From assembly GCF_016806125.1 (NCBI RefSeq), contig NZ_CP047170.1, positions 310,001 to 374,000 of the forward strand: DNA of 64,000 bases, read 5' to 3'. A model generated the notes under the pieces. It did not search any database and was not told where the DNA came from. It worked only from the letters and a program-made list of their open reading frames with translations. The translations under genes were made by a program, and so were the position numbers. Positions 43,378-52,997 of this stretch are shown here, piece by piece. This stretch comes from Ponticoccus alexandrii (lineage in GTDB: Bacteria; Pseudomonadota; Alphaproteobacteria; Rhodobacterales; Rhodobacteraceae). How positions within the stretch are numbered: the stretch's first letter is position 1; each line of letters begins with the position of its first letter.

Positions 43378-44361
43378 ATGACCATGACCAGAAGACAGAT
43401 CGCCGGGGCGCTGGCCGCCGTGTCGATGCTTTCGCTCGGCAGCGCCGCCATGGCCGCCGACTATCCGACCAAGCGGATCACCATCATCGTGCCCTACAGC
43501 GCGGGCGGGTCCACCGACATCCTCGCCCGGCAGGTGGCCGACGGCATGACGCAGGTGCTGGGCGAGACGGTCACGGTCGAGAACCGCCCCGGCGCGGGGG
43601 CCACGCTGGGCACCACCATGGCCGCCAAGGCCCGGCCCGACGGCTACACGCTGTTCATGGGGCAGGTCTCGTCCCACGGTATCGCGCCCGCCGTCTACAA
43701 GAACCTGCAATATGACGCGGTGGCGGATTTCGCGCCGATCAAGCTGCTGATCTCCATCCCCAACGTGATGGTCGTCAACAAGGACAGCCCCTACCAGACT
43801 GCCGCCGAGTTCCTTGATGCGGCGAAAGAGGGCAACAAGACCTTCGGCTCCTCGGGTGTCGGCAGTTCGATCCACCTGTCGGGCGAGATGTTCAAGGCGC
43901 GCACCGGGGCGCAGATGACGCATGTGCCCTTCCGGGGCAGCGGCGAGGCGGTGCCCGCGCTCTTGGCGGGTGACGTGGACGTAATGTTCGACAACCTGCC
44001 CTCGGCCATGCCACACATCCAGTCCGGCGCCCTGCGCGCGCTGGCGGTGACCACGCCCGCCCGGTCGGACCAGCTGGGTGACGTGCCGACGCTGGACGAG
44101 CTCGACATCTCCGAGCTTGACGGCTTTGCCGCGCGGTCGTGGTTCGGCCTGCTGGCCCCCGCTGGCACCGACCCCGAGATCGTCGCGACCCTGTCCGACG
44201 CGCTGGATCAGGTGATCGCGACCGAGGGCTTCACCAGCTTCGCCGCCACGCGGGGCGCGCAGATCGAGGGCGGCTCGCCCGAGGACTTCGCCGCCTACAT
44301 CGACTCGGAACTGTCGAACTGGAAGACCGTCGTCGACGAGGCGGGCGTCACTGTCGAGTAA
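43378..44361 (+). CDS. tctC: Tripartite tricarboxylate transporter binding protein (TctC)
   Basis: 327 aa periplasmic protein with signal peptide ending near SAAMAADYP (about residue 27). TctC hallmarks: ITIIVPYSAGGSTDILAR near the start of the mature protein, VENRPGAGATLG, and HVPFRGSGEAVPALLAGDVD. It binds a carboxylate for import. AAGGAGGAG precedes the ATG. A hairpin follows the stop. Confidence 0.9.
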   Translation: MTMTRRQIAGALAAVSMLSLGSAAMAADYPTKRITIIVPYSAGGSTDILARQVADGMTQVLGETVTVENRPGAGATLGTTMAAKARPDGYTLFMGQVSSHGIAPAVYKNLQYDAVADFAPIKLLISIPNVMVVNKDSPYQTAAEFLDAAKEGNKTFGSSGVGSSIHLSGEMFKARTGAQMTHVPFRGSGEAVPALLAGDVDVMFDNLPSAMPHIQSGALRALAVTTPARSDQLGDVPTLDELDISELDGFAARSWFGLLAPAGTDPEIVATLSDALDQVIATEGFTSFAATRGAQIEGGSPEDFAAYIDSELSNWKTVVDEAGVTVE

Positions 44362-44369
44362 GCCAGGCA

Positions 44370-44398
44370 GGACGGCGTCCCCCGCCGGGTCGCCGTCC
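44370..44398 (+). terminator. Intra-operon hairpin after tctC
   Basis: Perfect 8-bp stem GGACGGCG with CGCCGTCC, loop of 13, between tctC and tctB. It may stabilise the tctC message. Confidence 0.5.
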
Positions 44399-44433
44399 GC
44401 CAGATCGACCGTCCGGGACAGGGAGGAGCGGAC

Positions 44434-44949
44434 ATGAGCACATCGGACACCACGCACCGCCGGGGCCGCCAGAGGGAGATCGTCTTTGCCGCGCTGACCC
44501 TGCTGGCGGCGATCCTCTTCGGTCTGTTCGTCATCCCGGCGGGGGTCACGCAACCGGCCTCTGTCAAGCATCTGCCGCTTTCGCCGGTTTTCCTGCCCTA
44601 CCTGCTGACCATCGCCGTGGGTGTCTTTGCGCTGGTCCATCTGGCCGAGGCGCTGTTTGCGCCGCATATCCCCGACGAGGACGCGCAGGCGCCGGACCCG
44701 CACCCGCGCTGGCCACTGCGCCTTGCGGCGCTGACCGGACTGCTGCTGATCTACCTGCTGTTGCCCGAGACGCTTGGGATGCTGCTGACCGCGATCCTCG
44801 TCACCATCGTCCTGATGGCCATGGGCGGCGAACGCCGCCCGCAGATCCTGCTGGGCGTGGGCATCGCCGTGCCACTGGTGGTCTACCTGTTCTTCGTCCA
44901 CGTTGCGCAGGTCCCCATGCCCGAGGGTCTCTTCGAGGGGTGGTTCTGA
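44434..44949 (+). CDS. tctB: Tripartite tricarboxylate transporter small membrane protein (TctB)
   Basis: 171 aa with four membrane segments and a charged N-terminus. The gene is between tctC and tctA, 1 bp before tctA. Small subunits are poorly conserved; position and topology carry the call. Confidence 0.8.
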   Translation: MSTSDTTHRRGRQREIVFAALTLLAAILFGLFVIPAGVTQPASVKHLPLSPVFLPYLLTIAVGVFALVHLAEALFAPHIPDEDAQAPDPHPRWPLRLAALTGLLLIYLLLPETLGMLLTAILVTIVLMAMGGERRPQILLGVGIAVPLVVYLFFVHVAQVPMPEGLFEGWF

Positions 44950-44950
44950 C

Positions 44951-46453
44951 ATGTGGGAAAACATCGCCACCGGCTTCACCCTCTTCCTGACGGTCCAGAA
45001 CATCCTCGCGATCACCGTGGGCGTCTGCCTTGGCGTGACGGTGGGGGCTATTCCGGGCCTCACCGCGACCATGGCGGTCGCGCTGGCGCTGCCCTTCACC
45101 TTTGCCCTCGACCCGGTCACCGGCATCCTGCTGCTGGTGGGCGTCTACAAGGGCGGGGTCTTCGGCGGCTCGATCACCGCGATCCTGATCCGCGCGCCCG
45201 GCACCCCCGCCGCCGCCTGCACGTTGCTCGACGGTTATCCGCTGGCGCAGAAGGGACAGGCGGGCAAGGCCATGAACATGGCGCTCTATGCGTCGTGCAT
45301 CGCGGATTTCCTGTCCAACCTCTCGCTGATCTTCTTCGCCAGCATGATCGCGGGGCTGGCGCTGGCCTTCGGCCCGCCGGAATACTTCTGGCTGATCTGC
45401 TTCTCGCTGACCGTGGTGATCTCGATCTCGGGGTCTTCCCTGACCAAGGGGCTGATCTCCGGCCTTTTGGGGCTTCTGACCTCGACCATCGGGCTGGATC
45501 TGGTCTACGGCACGCAGCGCTTCACCTTCGACAACTTCAACCTGATGGCGGGGGTCAGCTACATCCCGCTGCTGATCGGCCTCTTTGCGCTGCCCGAGGC
45601 CATCGATTTCTACATGCGCCGCATCAAGCCGCATGTCGTCAAGCCGGCGGACCGCAGCCGCGTGACCCGCGACGAGTTCCGCCGCAGCCTGCCCGCGATC
45701 CTGCGCGGCAGCTTTATCGGGGTCATCATAGGCACCATTCCCGGCGCGGGCGCCACGGCGGCGGCCTTCCTGTCCTACGGCGAGGCGCGGCGCACGTCGA
45801 AATCACCCGAGACCTTCGGCAAGGGCAATATCGAGGGCGTCGCGGCATCCGAGGCCGGCAACAACGGCGTTGCCGGGGCCACGCTGATCCCGCTGCTGGC
45901 GCTCGGCATTCCGGGGGATGTGGTGACGGCGGTGATCCTCGGCGCCTTCATGCTGCAGGGCCTCACCCCCGGCCCGCTGATGTTTCAGGACAACATCACC
46001 ATCATCTACGCCATCTTCATCGGCATCATGCTGAGTTCGCTGGTGCTGTTCGGTTCGGGCAAGCTGGCGATCCGCTACTTTGCCAAGATCGCCGACATCC
46101 CGCGTCACATCCTTCTGCCCATCGTCCTGCTGTTCTGCGTCTTCGGCAGCTACGCGGTGCAAAGCCAGATGTTCGACGTGGGCGTGATGCTGGCCTTCGG
46201 CGTGCTGGGCTACCTGATGATGAAGATCAACATGGCCGCCGCGCCCTTCCTCATGGGCTTCATCCTGGGCCCTCTGTTCGAGGACAACCTGCGGCGGTCC
46301 TTCCTGATCTCGGAGGACATCGGCATCTTCTTCCGCAGCCCGATCTGCTGGATCTTCATCGCCATCACCCTTTTCTCGCTTTTCGTGGGGGTCCGCCGCG
46401 AGGTGCGCAGCACGCGCTCGAAACGCCGCGCCCTGCGCGAGGGGCAGGCGTGA
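44951..46453 (+). CDS. tctA: Tripartite tricarboxylate transporter large membrane protein (TctA)
   Basis: 500 aa with about 12 helices. TctA markers: GVTVGAIPGLTATMAVALALPFT near the N-terminus, GTIPGAGATAAAFLSYGEA and the GIPGDVVTAVILGA segment in the middle. Sodium- or proton-coupled uptake of a tricarboxylate or other carboxylate. The stop overlaps the GTG of the next SDR gene. Confidence 0.9.
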   Translation: MWENIATGFTLFLTVQNILAITVGVCLGVTVGAIPGLTATMAVALALPFTFALDPVTGILLLVGVYKGGVFGGSITAILIRAPGTPAAACTLLDGYPLAQKGQAGKAMNMALYASCIADFLSNLSLIFFASMIAGLALAFGPPEYFWLICFSLTVVISISGSSLTKGLISGLLGLLTSTIGLDLVYGTQRFTFDNFNLMAGVSYIPLLIGLFALPEAIDFYMRRIKPHVVKPADRSRVTRDEFRRSLPAILRGSFIGVIIGTIPGAGATAAAFLSYGEARRTSKSPETFGKGNIEGVAASEAGNNGVAGATLIPLLALGIPGDVVTAVILGAFMLQGLTPGPLMFQDNITIIYAIFIGIMLSSLVLFGSGKLAIRYFAKIADIPRHILLPIVLLFCVFGSYAVQSQMFDVGVMLAFGVLGYLMMKINMAAAPFLMGFILGPLFEDNLRRSFLISEDIGIFFRSPICWIFIAITLFSLFVGVRREVRSTRSKRRALREGQA

Positions 46454-47268
46454 CGGCCCGCGACTTCGACGGGCAGACCGCCATCGTCATCGGTGCGGGG
46501 GCGATCGCCACGGGCATCGGCATCGGGCGGGCCATCAGCATCGCGCTGGCGCGGGGCGGGGCGCATGTGGTGGCCGCCGATGCCAGCCTTGCCTCTGCCG
46601 AAGAGACCGTGGCCCTGATCCGGGAGGAGGGCGGGCAGGCCGAAGCGCGGCTGGTGGACGTGCTGGACGACGACAGTCTCACCGGGCTGATTGCGGGTGT
46701 GGACCGCGACCGGGGCCGCATCGACATCCTGCAGTGCAACGTGGGTCTGGGCAAAAGCGGGCCGTCCGATCAGACCAGCGCCGCCGATTGGCGCCGGATC
46801 AGCGATGCCAACCTGACCTCGCTGCACGTGGCGGCGCAGGCGGCCTTGCCTGCGATGCGGCGGCAGGGCAGGGGGGTGATCACCGTGACCTCTTCGATCG
46901 CGTCGATCCGGCATGTCGGCTATCCACATCTGGCCTATGGCGCGACCAAGGCGGGCGCGAACCAGTTCGCCCGTGCGCTGGCGGTCGAGCTTGCGCCCGA
47001 GGGCATCCGCGTCAACGCCATTGTCGCGGGGCTGATCGACACGCCGCGAATCGGCGTGACGCTGGCCAGAAGCTACGGCAGCCAGACCGAGGATCAGATG
47101 CGCGCCGCCCGCGCCCGCCAGTGCCCCATGGGCCGCATGGGCAGCGCCTGGGACATCGCCGAGGCGGCGGTCTTCCTCGCGTCGGACCGCGCGGGCTACA
47201 TCACCGGGACCGAGATCGTCGTGGACGGCGGGCTGTCGGCCAGCGTCCGGCAGGTTGTGGACGGTTGA
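46450..47268 (+). CDS. Short-chain dehydrogenase/reductase with altered motifs
   Basis: 272 aa SDR starting with GTG in an overlap with tctA. The cofactor loop has an insertion (GAGAIATGIGIGRAI), and the usual NNAG is CNVG. The catalytic Ser and YGATK are present, with a C-terminal GTEIVVDGG typical of SDRs. It is the last gene of the TTT operon; it may act on a second hydroxyl of the imported acid. Confidence 0.85.
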   Translation: MTARDFDGQTAIVIGAGAIATGIGIGRAISIALARGGAHVVAADASLASAEETVALIREEGGQAEARLVDVLDDDSLTGLIAGVDRDRGRIDILQCNVGLGKSGPSDQTSAADWRRISDANLTSLHVAAQAALPAMRRQGRGVITVTSSIASIRHVGYPHLAYGATKAGANQFARALAVELAPEGIRVNAIVAGLIDTPRIGVTLARSYGSQTEDQMRAARARQCPMGRMGSAWDIAEAAVFLASDRAGYITGTEIVVDGGLSASVRQVVDG

Positions 47269-47462
47269 AGCGCCCGCCCGGGCGAGCCTGCGCGACCGGG
47301 TTAGTGCCCTTGTCGCGGCAGGGTTTTCGCCGAACCGCGGCTGGGCTAGCCCGATGCACGGGGCGATAGAGGGGGGCTAGCAGGTCGAGCGACCTTGCTG
47401 TGTTGGGGCGGCCCCCCTTTCCATCCGCAGGCGGATTGTCAGCGCCCGCCACTGTGACCGGA

Positions 47463-49361
47463 TCACCGCTTAAGGATATGCAGTTCCAGCGCCGTGCCTT
47501 CACCCAGATGAACGGTGTTCAGGGCCACGCGGCTGGCGCGGGCGGTGCCTTCGGGCTCTCCGGTGTTGAAGTTGATGTCGTACTTGGGAAAGTTCGACGA
47601 AGAGATGTCGAGCCGCAACCGGTGACCCGCCTTGAAGAGGTTCACGGTGGCGAAGGGTGTGATCGTGATGTCGAAGGCGCCTTCGTCCGCTGCAAGGGGT
47701 TCGGGGCGATCATAGCCCTTGCGGTAGCGCACGCGAAAGATGCCGTCGGTGATGTTCATGGCGTAGCCGCGCGGGTAGTCCTCTGACGGCGGGTAGACAT
47801 CCACCAGCTTGGCGGTGAAATCCGTGTCCGGCGCGTCGGTCGAGACCCGCAGCCGGATCGTGACCGGCCCGGCGACCAGCAGGTCCTCGGGCAGGGGCGG
47901 GGTCTGGAAGGACAGCACGTCGCGCCGCGCGATCAGCGGCAGGCCCGGCGTCGTGCAGCCGAAGAAGCGCGTGTCCTCGGTCTGGTCGAAGGCGCCGCCG
48001 GTGAAGATCGGCTCGCCGGACGTGAGGGAGCCGCCGATGGTCGGCACCGGGTTCGCGGGGTCGTAGCTGTAGGACAGCGCGCCGGATTGCGGCACCTCTG
48101 ACAGCGTCATGTCCGGGGCGGGGTAGAGGCTCAGGGCCTCGGCCTCGGGGATGGGCCAGTCGCTGGCCTCGATCCAACGGCCGCCGTGATCGAGATGGCC
48201 CTCTGCCGTTTTGCGGCCCGACCCGCCACCCATGGCGAAGAGGTGTACGCGCTCGTCGCGCAGGTCGGGGGCCTCGTCCTTCAGCCAGCGGGCGAAGAAC
48301 TTGATCCGGAACGCCAGCCAATCGGCGTCGACCTGCCCGTCAAAGACCGCCTCGGGGCCGAAATCCACGTCGCCGAAGATGCGCTGAGAGCGGTTGCCAT
48401 GGGTCCACGGCCCCATGATCAGTGTCAGCGGACGATCCGCGTCGCCCTTGAGGCCCTCGTAATTCTCCAGCGTGGTCTGCACGTAGGCGTCGTACCAGCT
48501 GGACATGAAGATGATCGGAACCTTGGGGAAGTCGTGATAATGCCCCGCCGCCCAGATCCCGGTCTTCTGCCAGAACCCGTCGAAGGTGCCGTTCTGCCAC
48601 TGGTCCAGCAGGTAGGCCTCGTAATCCGGGTCCCAGCGCACCGGCGAGCGCCCCTTGGACCACGGCGTGTGCTTCATCCAGTCAAAGAGGCTCTCGGCCT
48701 GGATCGCGTTCAGGACGGCCGGGTCGGACTTGGCAAGGGGGGCCTCCATGGCGCGATTGTAGGCCCAAGTCGCCTGCTTCATCTCCAGCGCGCCGCCCTG
48801 CCGGATGCCGCAGGTGAAGGCGTTGGAAAAGCCGCCCGAGTCTATGGCCATACAAGCCAGCCCCGGCGGGTTCAGGCAGGCCAGCGCCATCTGCACATGG
48901 GCGTCGTAGCTGAGGCCCATGGTGCCGACGCGCCCGTTGGAAAAGGCCTGCGCGTCGATCCAGCGCATCGAGTCGAAGCCGTCTTCGGCCTCGTTGAGGT
49001 ACTTGGTGAAGCTGCCCTCGGAGTCGTAGCGGCCCCGGCAGTCCTGCCAGATCACCACGTAGCCCTCGGCCACCAGCCGCGCCGCAAGGGCAGGGCGGCT
49101 GAGCGACACCGGGTTCGCCACCGAAAGCTCGGTGCGGGGCGTGCCCGCCTTGTCGTAGGGCGTGCGCTCGAACACCACCGGGCGCGGGGTCGGGTCCGGT
49201 TGCCCGTCCGGCCCCGCGGGCCGGTAGACATCGGTGGCGAGGCGCACGCCGTCGCGCATCGCCACCATGCAGTTGCGGTGGACGACCACCCCCTCGCTGA
49301 CCGGCTCTGCCGGGGTCAGCGCGATCGTGTCGGTGGTACGGGTCATGGAGGTGGTCGTCAT
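47463..49361 (-). CDS. CocE/NonD-family hydrolase (S15 type)
   Basis: 632 aa alpha/beta-hydrolase with a C-terminal jelly-roll (X-Pro dipeptidyl-peptidase/CocE) domain. The nucleophile Ser is in GLSYDAH; the family usually has GxSYxG, so the last Gly is Ala. The Asp is in SSWYDAY and the His in GPWTHGN. There is no signal peptide. It may cleave esters, amides or peptides brought in by the adjacent ABC transporter. The start at 49361 is uncertain (GTG at 49370, ATG at 49346). The gene begins within 10 bp of the binding-protein stop, so it is the last gene of the transporter operon. Confidence 0.83.
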   Translation of the reverse strand: MTTTSMTRTTDTIALTPAEPVSEGVVVHRNCMVAMRDGVRLATDVYRPAGPDGQPDPTPRPVVFERTPYDKAGTPRTELSVANPVSLSRPALAARLVAEGYVVIWQDCRGRYDSEGSFTKYLNEAEDGFDSMRWIDAQAFSNGRVGTMGLSYDAHVQMALACLNPPGLACMAIDSGGFSNAFTCGIRQGGALEMKQATWAYNRAMEAPLAKSDPAVLNAIQAESLFDWMKHTPWSKGRSPVRWDPDYEAYLLDQWQNGTFDGFWQKTGIWAAGHYHDFPKVPIIFMSSWYDAYVQTTLENYEGLKGDADRPLTLIMGPWTHGNRSQRIFGDVDFGPEAVFDGQVDADWLAFRIKFFARWLKDEAPDLRDERVHLFAMGGGSGRKTAEGHLDHGGRWIEASDWPIPEAEALSLYPAPDMTLSEVPQSGALSYSYDPANPVPTIGGSLTSGEPIFTGGAFDQTEDTRFFGCTTPGLPLIARRDVLSFQTPPLPEDLLVAGPVTIRLRVSTDAPDTDFTAKLVDVYPPSEDYPRGYAMNITDGIFRVRYRKGYDRPEPLAADEGAFDITITPFATVNLFKAGHRLRLDISSSNFPKYDINFNTGEPEGTARASRVALNTVHLGEGTALELHILKR

Positions 49362-49366
49362 GGTCG

Positions 49367-50941
49367 TCACTCGGTCGAGGTGATTTTCTGCGGCAGGGTC
49401 TGTTCTGACAGGCCCGCGTCGATGGTCAGCCCGTCCTTCAGGCCCCAGTGCACCTTCTGCCAGTAAAGCGGCACGATGGGTGTTTCCTCGAACACGAGCG
49501 CCGTGGCGTCGCGCAGCTTGGTCAGGCGCGCCTCTTCGTCGAACTCCTGCAGGGCATCGGCCAGCGCCGCGTCGAAGGCCTCGGACGAAAAGCGCACGCG
49601 GTTGAACGCGCCCTTGCCGGCTTCCTTGTCGTAGGTGCCCAAGAGCGCCTGAAGGTTCGGCGCCGAGGTCGGCGTGGACGACCCCAGCGAAAAGACGAAG
49701 GCGCCGTAGTCACCCGCCGAGGCGGCCTTGGAATAGACCGAGTAGGGCAGGGCCTCGACCCCGTTCACCTTCAGCCCGCCGCGCGCCAGCATCTGCCCCA
49801 GCGCCTGCACGATGTCCCCGTCCCCGGGGAAGCGGTCGTTCGAGCTGTAGAGCGTCAGGCCGAAGCCGTCCGGGTAGCCCGCCTCTGCCAGCAGAGCCTT
49901 GGCCTGTTCCACGTCCACCGCGTCGGGGGCGACGTCGGGATTGTGGCCCCCCAGCGCGTCGGGCACCAACTGGCCCGCCGGCACGCCCGATCCGCCAAGG
50001 ATGCGGTCCACGATCAGCTGACGGTCGATCATCAGCGAGATCGCCTTGCGCACGCGGGCGTCCTTGAAGGGGTTCTCTTCCAGCGGGTTGCCCGCGAGGT
50101 CCGTCACCGCCGGGGCCTGATCGCCGCGCATGGACAGGCCGAGGTAGATCACGCGGCCCGAGGGCGTCGAGAAGACATTGATGCCATCGGTGCCTTCCAG
50201 ACGCGTCACGTCCTGCGGCGGCACCGCGTCGATCACGTCGACCGCGCCGGACAGCAGCGCCGCGACCCGCGCCGCGTCGTTCGAGATGAAGCGGATCTCG
50301 ACCTCGTTGAACTCCGGCACGGTGCCCCAGTAGGCCTCATTCGCGTGCATGGTCAGCGTCTCGCCGACACGCCACTCGTCGAGGATGTAGGGGCCGGTGC
50401 CCACGGCGGTGGCGGGGGCGTTGAAGTCCTCGCTCGTCTTGCCCTCTGCAGCGGCCTTGGAGATGATGAAGACGCGGCCGATGTCCTCCATCAGGGCGGG
50501 GTTCGGCACGTTGGTGGTGATCTTCACAGTCAGGTCGTCCACCGCCTCGACGCTCGCGACCGAGGACACCATGTCGGTGTAGGGCGCGGGCGAGTTAGGG
50601 ACCTCGTCGGCGCGCTCCAGCGAATAGACCACGTCTGCGGCGGTGAAGGGCGATCCGTCGTGGAAGGTGACCCCCTCGCGCAGTTTCAGGGTCCAGGTGG
50701 TCTCGTCCTCGTTGGTCCAGCTTTCGGCAAGGCCCGGCGAGACCTGAAGGTTCTCGTCGAAGTTCACGAGCCGGTCGAAGAACATGGTCGAGGTCATCTG
50801 GTTGTTGCCGGTCCGCGAGAACTGCGGGTCGATCGAGCTTTGCTCGGACGCGCGGCCGATGGTGAGGTCGGCGGCCCACGCGGGCATCAGCATGGTGGTG
50901 GACAGTAGGGCCGCGAGGGCAGCGGTCTTGGTCAGGCGCAT
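49367..50941 (-). CDS. ABC transporter substrate-binding protein, family 5 (peptide/opine type)
   Basis: 524 aa periplasmic protein; signal peptide ends near MPAWAADLT (about residue 24). SBP_bac_5 features: WTLKLREGVTFHDGSPFTAADVVYS and the ending APIVPLYW-like segment (EETPIVPLYWQ). AAGGAG precedes the ATG at 50941. The ligand is a peptide, opine or similar; the hydrolase gene downstream suggests an amide or ester compound. Confidence 0.88.
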   Translation of the reverse strand: MRLTKTAALAALLSTTMLMPAWAADLTIGRASEQSSIDPQFSRTGNNQMTSTMFFDRLVNFDENLQVSPGLAESWTNEDETTWTLKLREGVTFHDGSPFTAADVVYSLERADEVPNSPAPYTDMVSSVASVEAVDDLTVKITTNVPNPALMEDIGRVFIISKAAAEGKTSEDFNAPATAVGTGPYILDEWRVGETLTMHANEAYWGTVPEFNEVEIRFISNDAARVAALLSGAVDVIDAVPPQDVTRLEGTDGINVFSTPSGRVIYLGLSMRGDQAPAVTDLAGNPLEENPFKDARVRKAISLMIDRQLIVDRILGGSGVPAGQLVPDALGGHNPDVAPDAVDVEQAKALLAEAGYPDGFGLTLYSSNDRFPGDGDIVQALGQMLARGGLKVNGVEALPYSVYSKAASAGDYGAFVFSLGSSTPTSAPNLQALLGTYDKEAGKGAFNRVRFSSEAFDAALADALQEFDEEARLTKLRDATALVFEETPIVPLYWQKVHWGLKDGLTIDAGLSEQTLPQKITSTE

Positions 50942-50961
50942 CTTAGTGGCTCCTTGTTGGG

Positions 50962-52014
50962 TCATGAGGTGGGGGTGAGGTCACCGGTCTTCACGCCGGC
51001 GTTCGTGAGGGGCCGACCGGTGCCGCCGTCCAGATGGCAGGCGACGGCATGGTCGGGGCTGGCCTTGGTCAGCACCGGGCGTTCGACCCGGCAGCGGTCC
51101 ATGGCAAGCGGGCAGCGGGGGTGGAAATGGCACCCCTGCGGCGGGTTCACCGGAGAGGGGATTTCCCCCTTCACCGAGGAAAATCGGTGGCCGCGGCGGT
51201 CGATCCGGGGGATCTCTTCCAGCAGGGCCTGCGTGTAGGGATGACGCGCGGCGGCAAAGATGCGGTCCGTGGGCGCGGTTTCCACCACGCGGCCAAGGTA
51301 CATGATCACCACCCGGTCCGAGATGTAGCGCACCACCGACAGGTCATGGCTGATGAACAGCAGCGTCAGCGACAGGTCCTGCCGCAGCTTCACGAGAAGG
51401 TTGATCACCTGCGCCTGAATGGACACGTCCAGCGCCGCGATGCTTTCGTCGCAGATCAGGAAGTCGGGGTTCACCGCCAGTGCGCGCGCGATGCCGATGC
51501 GCTGCCGCTGCCCGCCCGAGAACTGGTGCGGGTAGCGGTCGATCATCGCCGGGTCCAGCCCGACCTGCGCCATCAGGCCCTCGACCGTCGCCCGGACGTC
51601 GCGGCGCTCGGCAAGGCCGTGCAGGCGCGGGGCCTCGCCGATGATGTCGACCACCTTTTTGCGCGGGTTGAGCGAGGACATGGGGTCCTGAAAGATGATC
51701 TGCGTGGCCAGCCGCATGGCCCGCTCCTCGGCGCCGCGCAGGGTGGCGATGTCGCGCCCCTCGCGCGAGACGGTGCCAGAGGTGACCGGCAGCATCCCCG
51801 CCACGATCCGGCCCAGCGTGGACTTGCCGCAGCCGGATTCGCCCACGAGGCCCACAACCTCGCCCCGGTCGATGCTGAGCGACACGCCGTCCAGCGCATG
51901 CACGGTGGGCGGCGGCGAGGCGAGGCCCGCGCGCATGGCCAGCCGCTCTGCCAGATCGGGTTTGCGGCGGAAATGGCGTGTGACGTTCGAGACTTCGATC
52001 ATGGGGGCGGTCAT
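50962..52014 (-). CDS. ABC transporter ATP-binding protein, OppF/DppF type
   Basis: 350 aa. Walker A GESGCGKS, signature FSGGQRQR, Walker B FLICDESIAALD. The family usually has DEP; here DES. The C-terminal oligopeptide-type zinc-finger-like segment is CHFHPRCPLAMDRC. The start at 52014 overlaps the preceding ATPase gene stop. Confidence 0.88.
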   Translation of the reverse strand: MTAPMIEVSNVTRHFRRKPDLAERLAMRAGLASPPPTVHALDGVSLSIDRGEVVGLVGESGCGKSTLGRIVAGMLPVTSGTVSREGRDIATLRGAEERAMRLATQIIFQDPMSSLNPRKKVVDIIGEAPRLHGLAERRDVRATVEGLMAQVGLDPAMIDRYPHQFSGGQRQRIGIARALAVNPDFLICDESIAALDVSIQAQVINLLVKLRQDLSLTLLFISHDLSVVRYISDRVVIMYLGRVVETAPTDRIFAAARHPYTQALLEEIPRIDRRGHRFSSVKGEIPSPVNPPQGCHFHPRCPLAMDRCRVERPVLTKASPDHAVACHLDGGTGRPLTNAGVKTGDLTPTS

Positions 52015-52997
52015 GCGGGGACCTCCGTCAGGCGCGAGCCGAGCGGGTGGAAGCAGCGCCATGCCCGGTCCGGCGTGCCGGTTTCCTCCGGCTCCGCAAG
52101 GCAGGCGTCCGTGGCATGGGCGCAGCGTGGGCGGAAGGGGCAGCCCTCGGGGCGGTTCAACGGCGGCGGCGCGTTGCCGGGGATCTGGCGCAGCGGCTGG
52201 CCGCGGTCGTTCTCCATCGGCAGGCTGTCGATCAGGCCGCGCGTGTAGGGGTGGCGCGGGGTGTCCAGCACTTCGTCCACGGACCCGCGCTCGACGATGC
52301 GGCCCGCGTACATCACCGCCATCTTGTGGGCGAGCTGGCCGACGACGCCGAGGTCATGGCTGATCCAGATCATCCCCAGCCCCATGTCGCGGGTCAGCGC
52401 CTGCATCTCGGACAGGATCTGGCTCTGGATCGTGACATCGAGCGCGGTCGTGGGTTCGTCGGCGATGATCAGGTCGGGTTTGTGCAGAAGCGCGATGGCG
52501 ATGGCCACGCGCTGGCGCATCCCGCCCGAGAATTCGTGCGGGTAGGCGTCGATGCGCTCGTCGGGATGCGGGATGCCGACCTGTCCCAGCGCGTCGCGGG
52601 CCATGGCGCGGGCCTCTGCCTTGGACACGCGGGCGTGCGCCTGCACAGTCTCGATCATCTGGGTGCCGATGCGCAGCACCGGGTTCAGCGTCATCATCGG
52701 GTCCTGAAAGATCATCGCGATCCGGTTGCCGCGCAGGTCGCGCAGGCGGCGCGGCGAGGCGGCGCGCAGATCCTCGCCGTGAAAGCGGATCTCTCCCTCG
52801 ATCACGCGGCCCGGCGGATCGACCAGACCGAGCAGAGAGAAGCCGGTGATCGACTTCCCCGATCCGCTTTCGCCCACAAGGCCAAGGATCTCGCCGCGCC
52901 CGACGGTCAGGTCGACGCCGTCCACGGCCCTGACCGTGCCCCGGGGCGTTTCGAACCATGTGCGCAACCCGCGCACCTCAAGCAGCGCTTCGGTCAT
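52011..52997 (-). CDS. ABC transporter ATP-binding protein, OppD/DppD type
   Basis: 328 aa. Walker A GESGSGKS, signature FSGGMRQR, Walker B LIIADEPTTALD. C-terminal CPFRPRCAHATDAC as in OppD. It overlaps OppC-like and OppF-like genes by 4 bp on both sides. It forms the ATPase pair with the next gene. Confidence 0.89.
   Translation of the reverse strand: MTEALLEVRGLRTWFETPRGTVRAVDGVDLTVGRGEILGLVGESGSGKSITGFSLLGLVDPPGRVIEGEIRFHGEDLRAASPRRLRDLRGNRIAMIFQDPMMTLNPVLRIGTQMIETVQAHARVSKAEARAMARDALGQVGIPHPDERIDAYPHEFSGGMRQRVAIAIALLHKPDLIIADEPTTALDVTIQSQILSEMQALTRDMGLGMIWISHDLGVVGQLAHKMAVMYAGRIVERGSVDEVLDTPRHPYTRGLIDSLPMENDRGQPLRQIPGNAPPPLNRPEGCPFRPRCAHATDACLAEPEETGTPDRAWRCFHPLGSRLTEVPA

Noticed and set aside
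43201-45126. Minus-strand open frame over tctC and tctB
   Set aside because: Shadow of the TTT genes, with biased composition.
44953-46449. Long N-terminal extension in frame with the last SDR of the TTT operon
   Set aside because: It is an out-of-frame reading of tctA; the SDR starts at the GTG at 46450.
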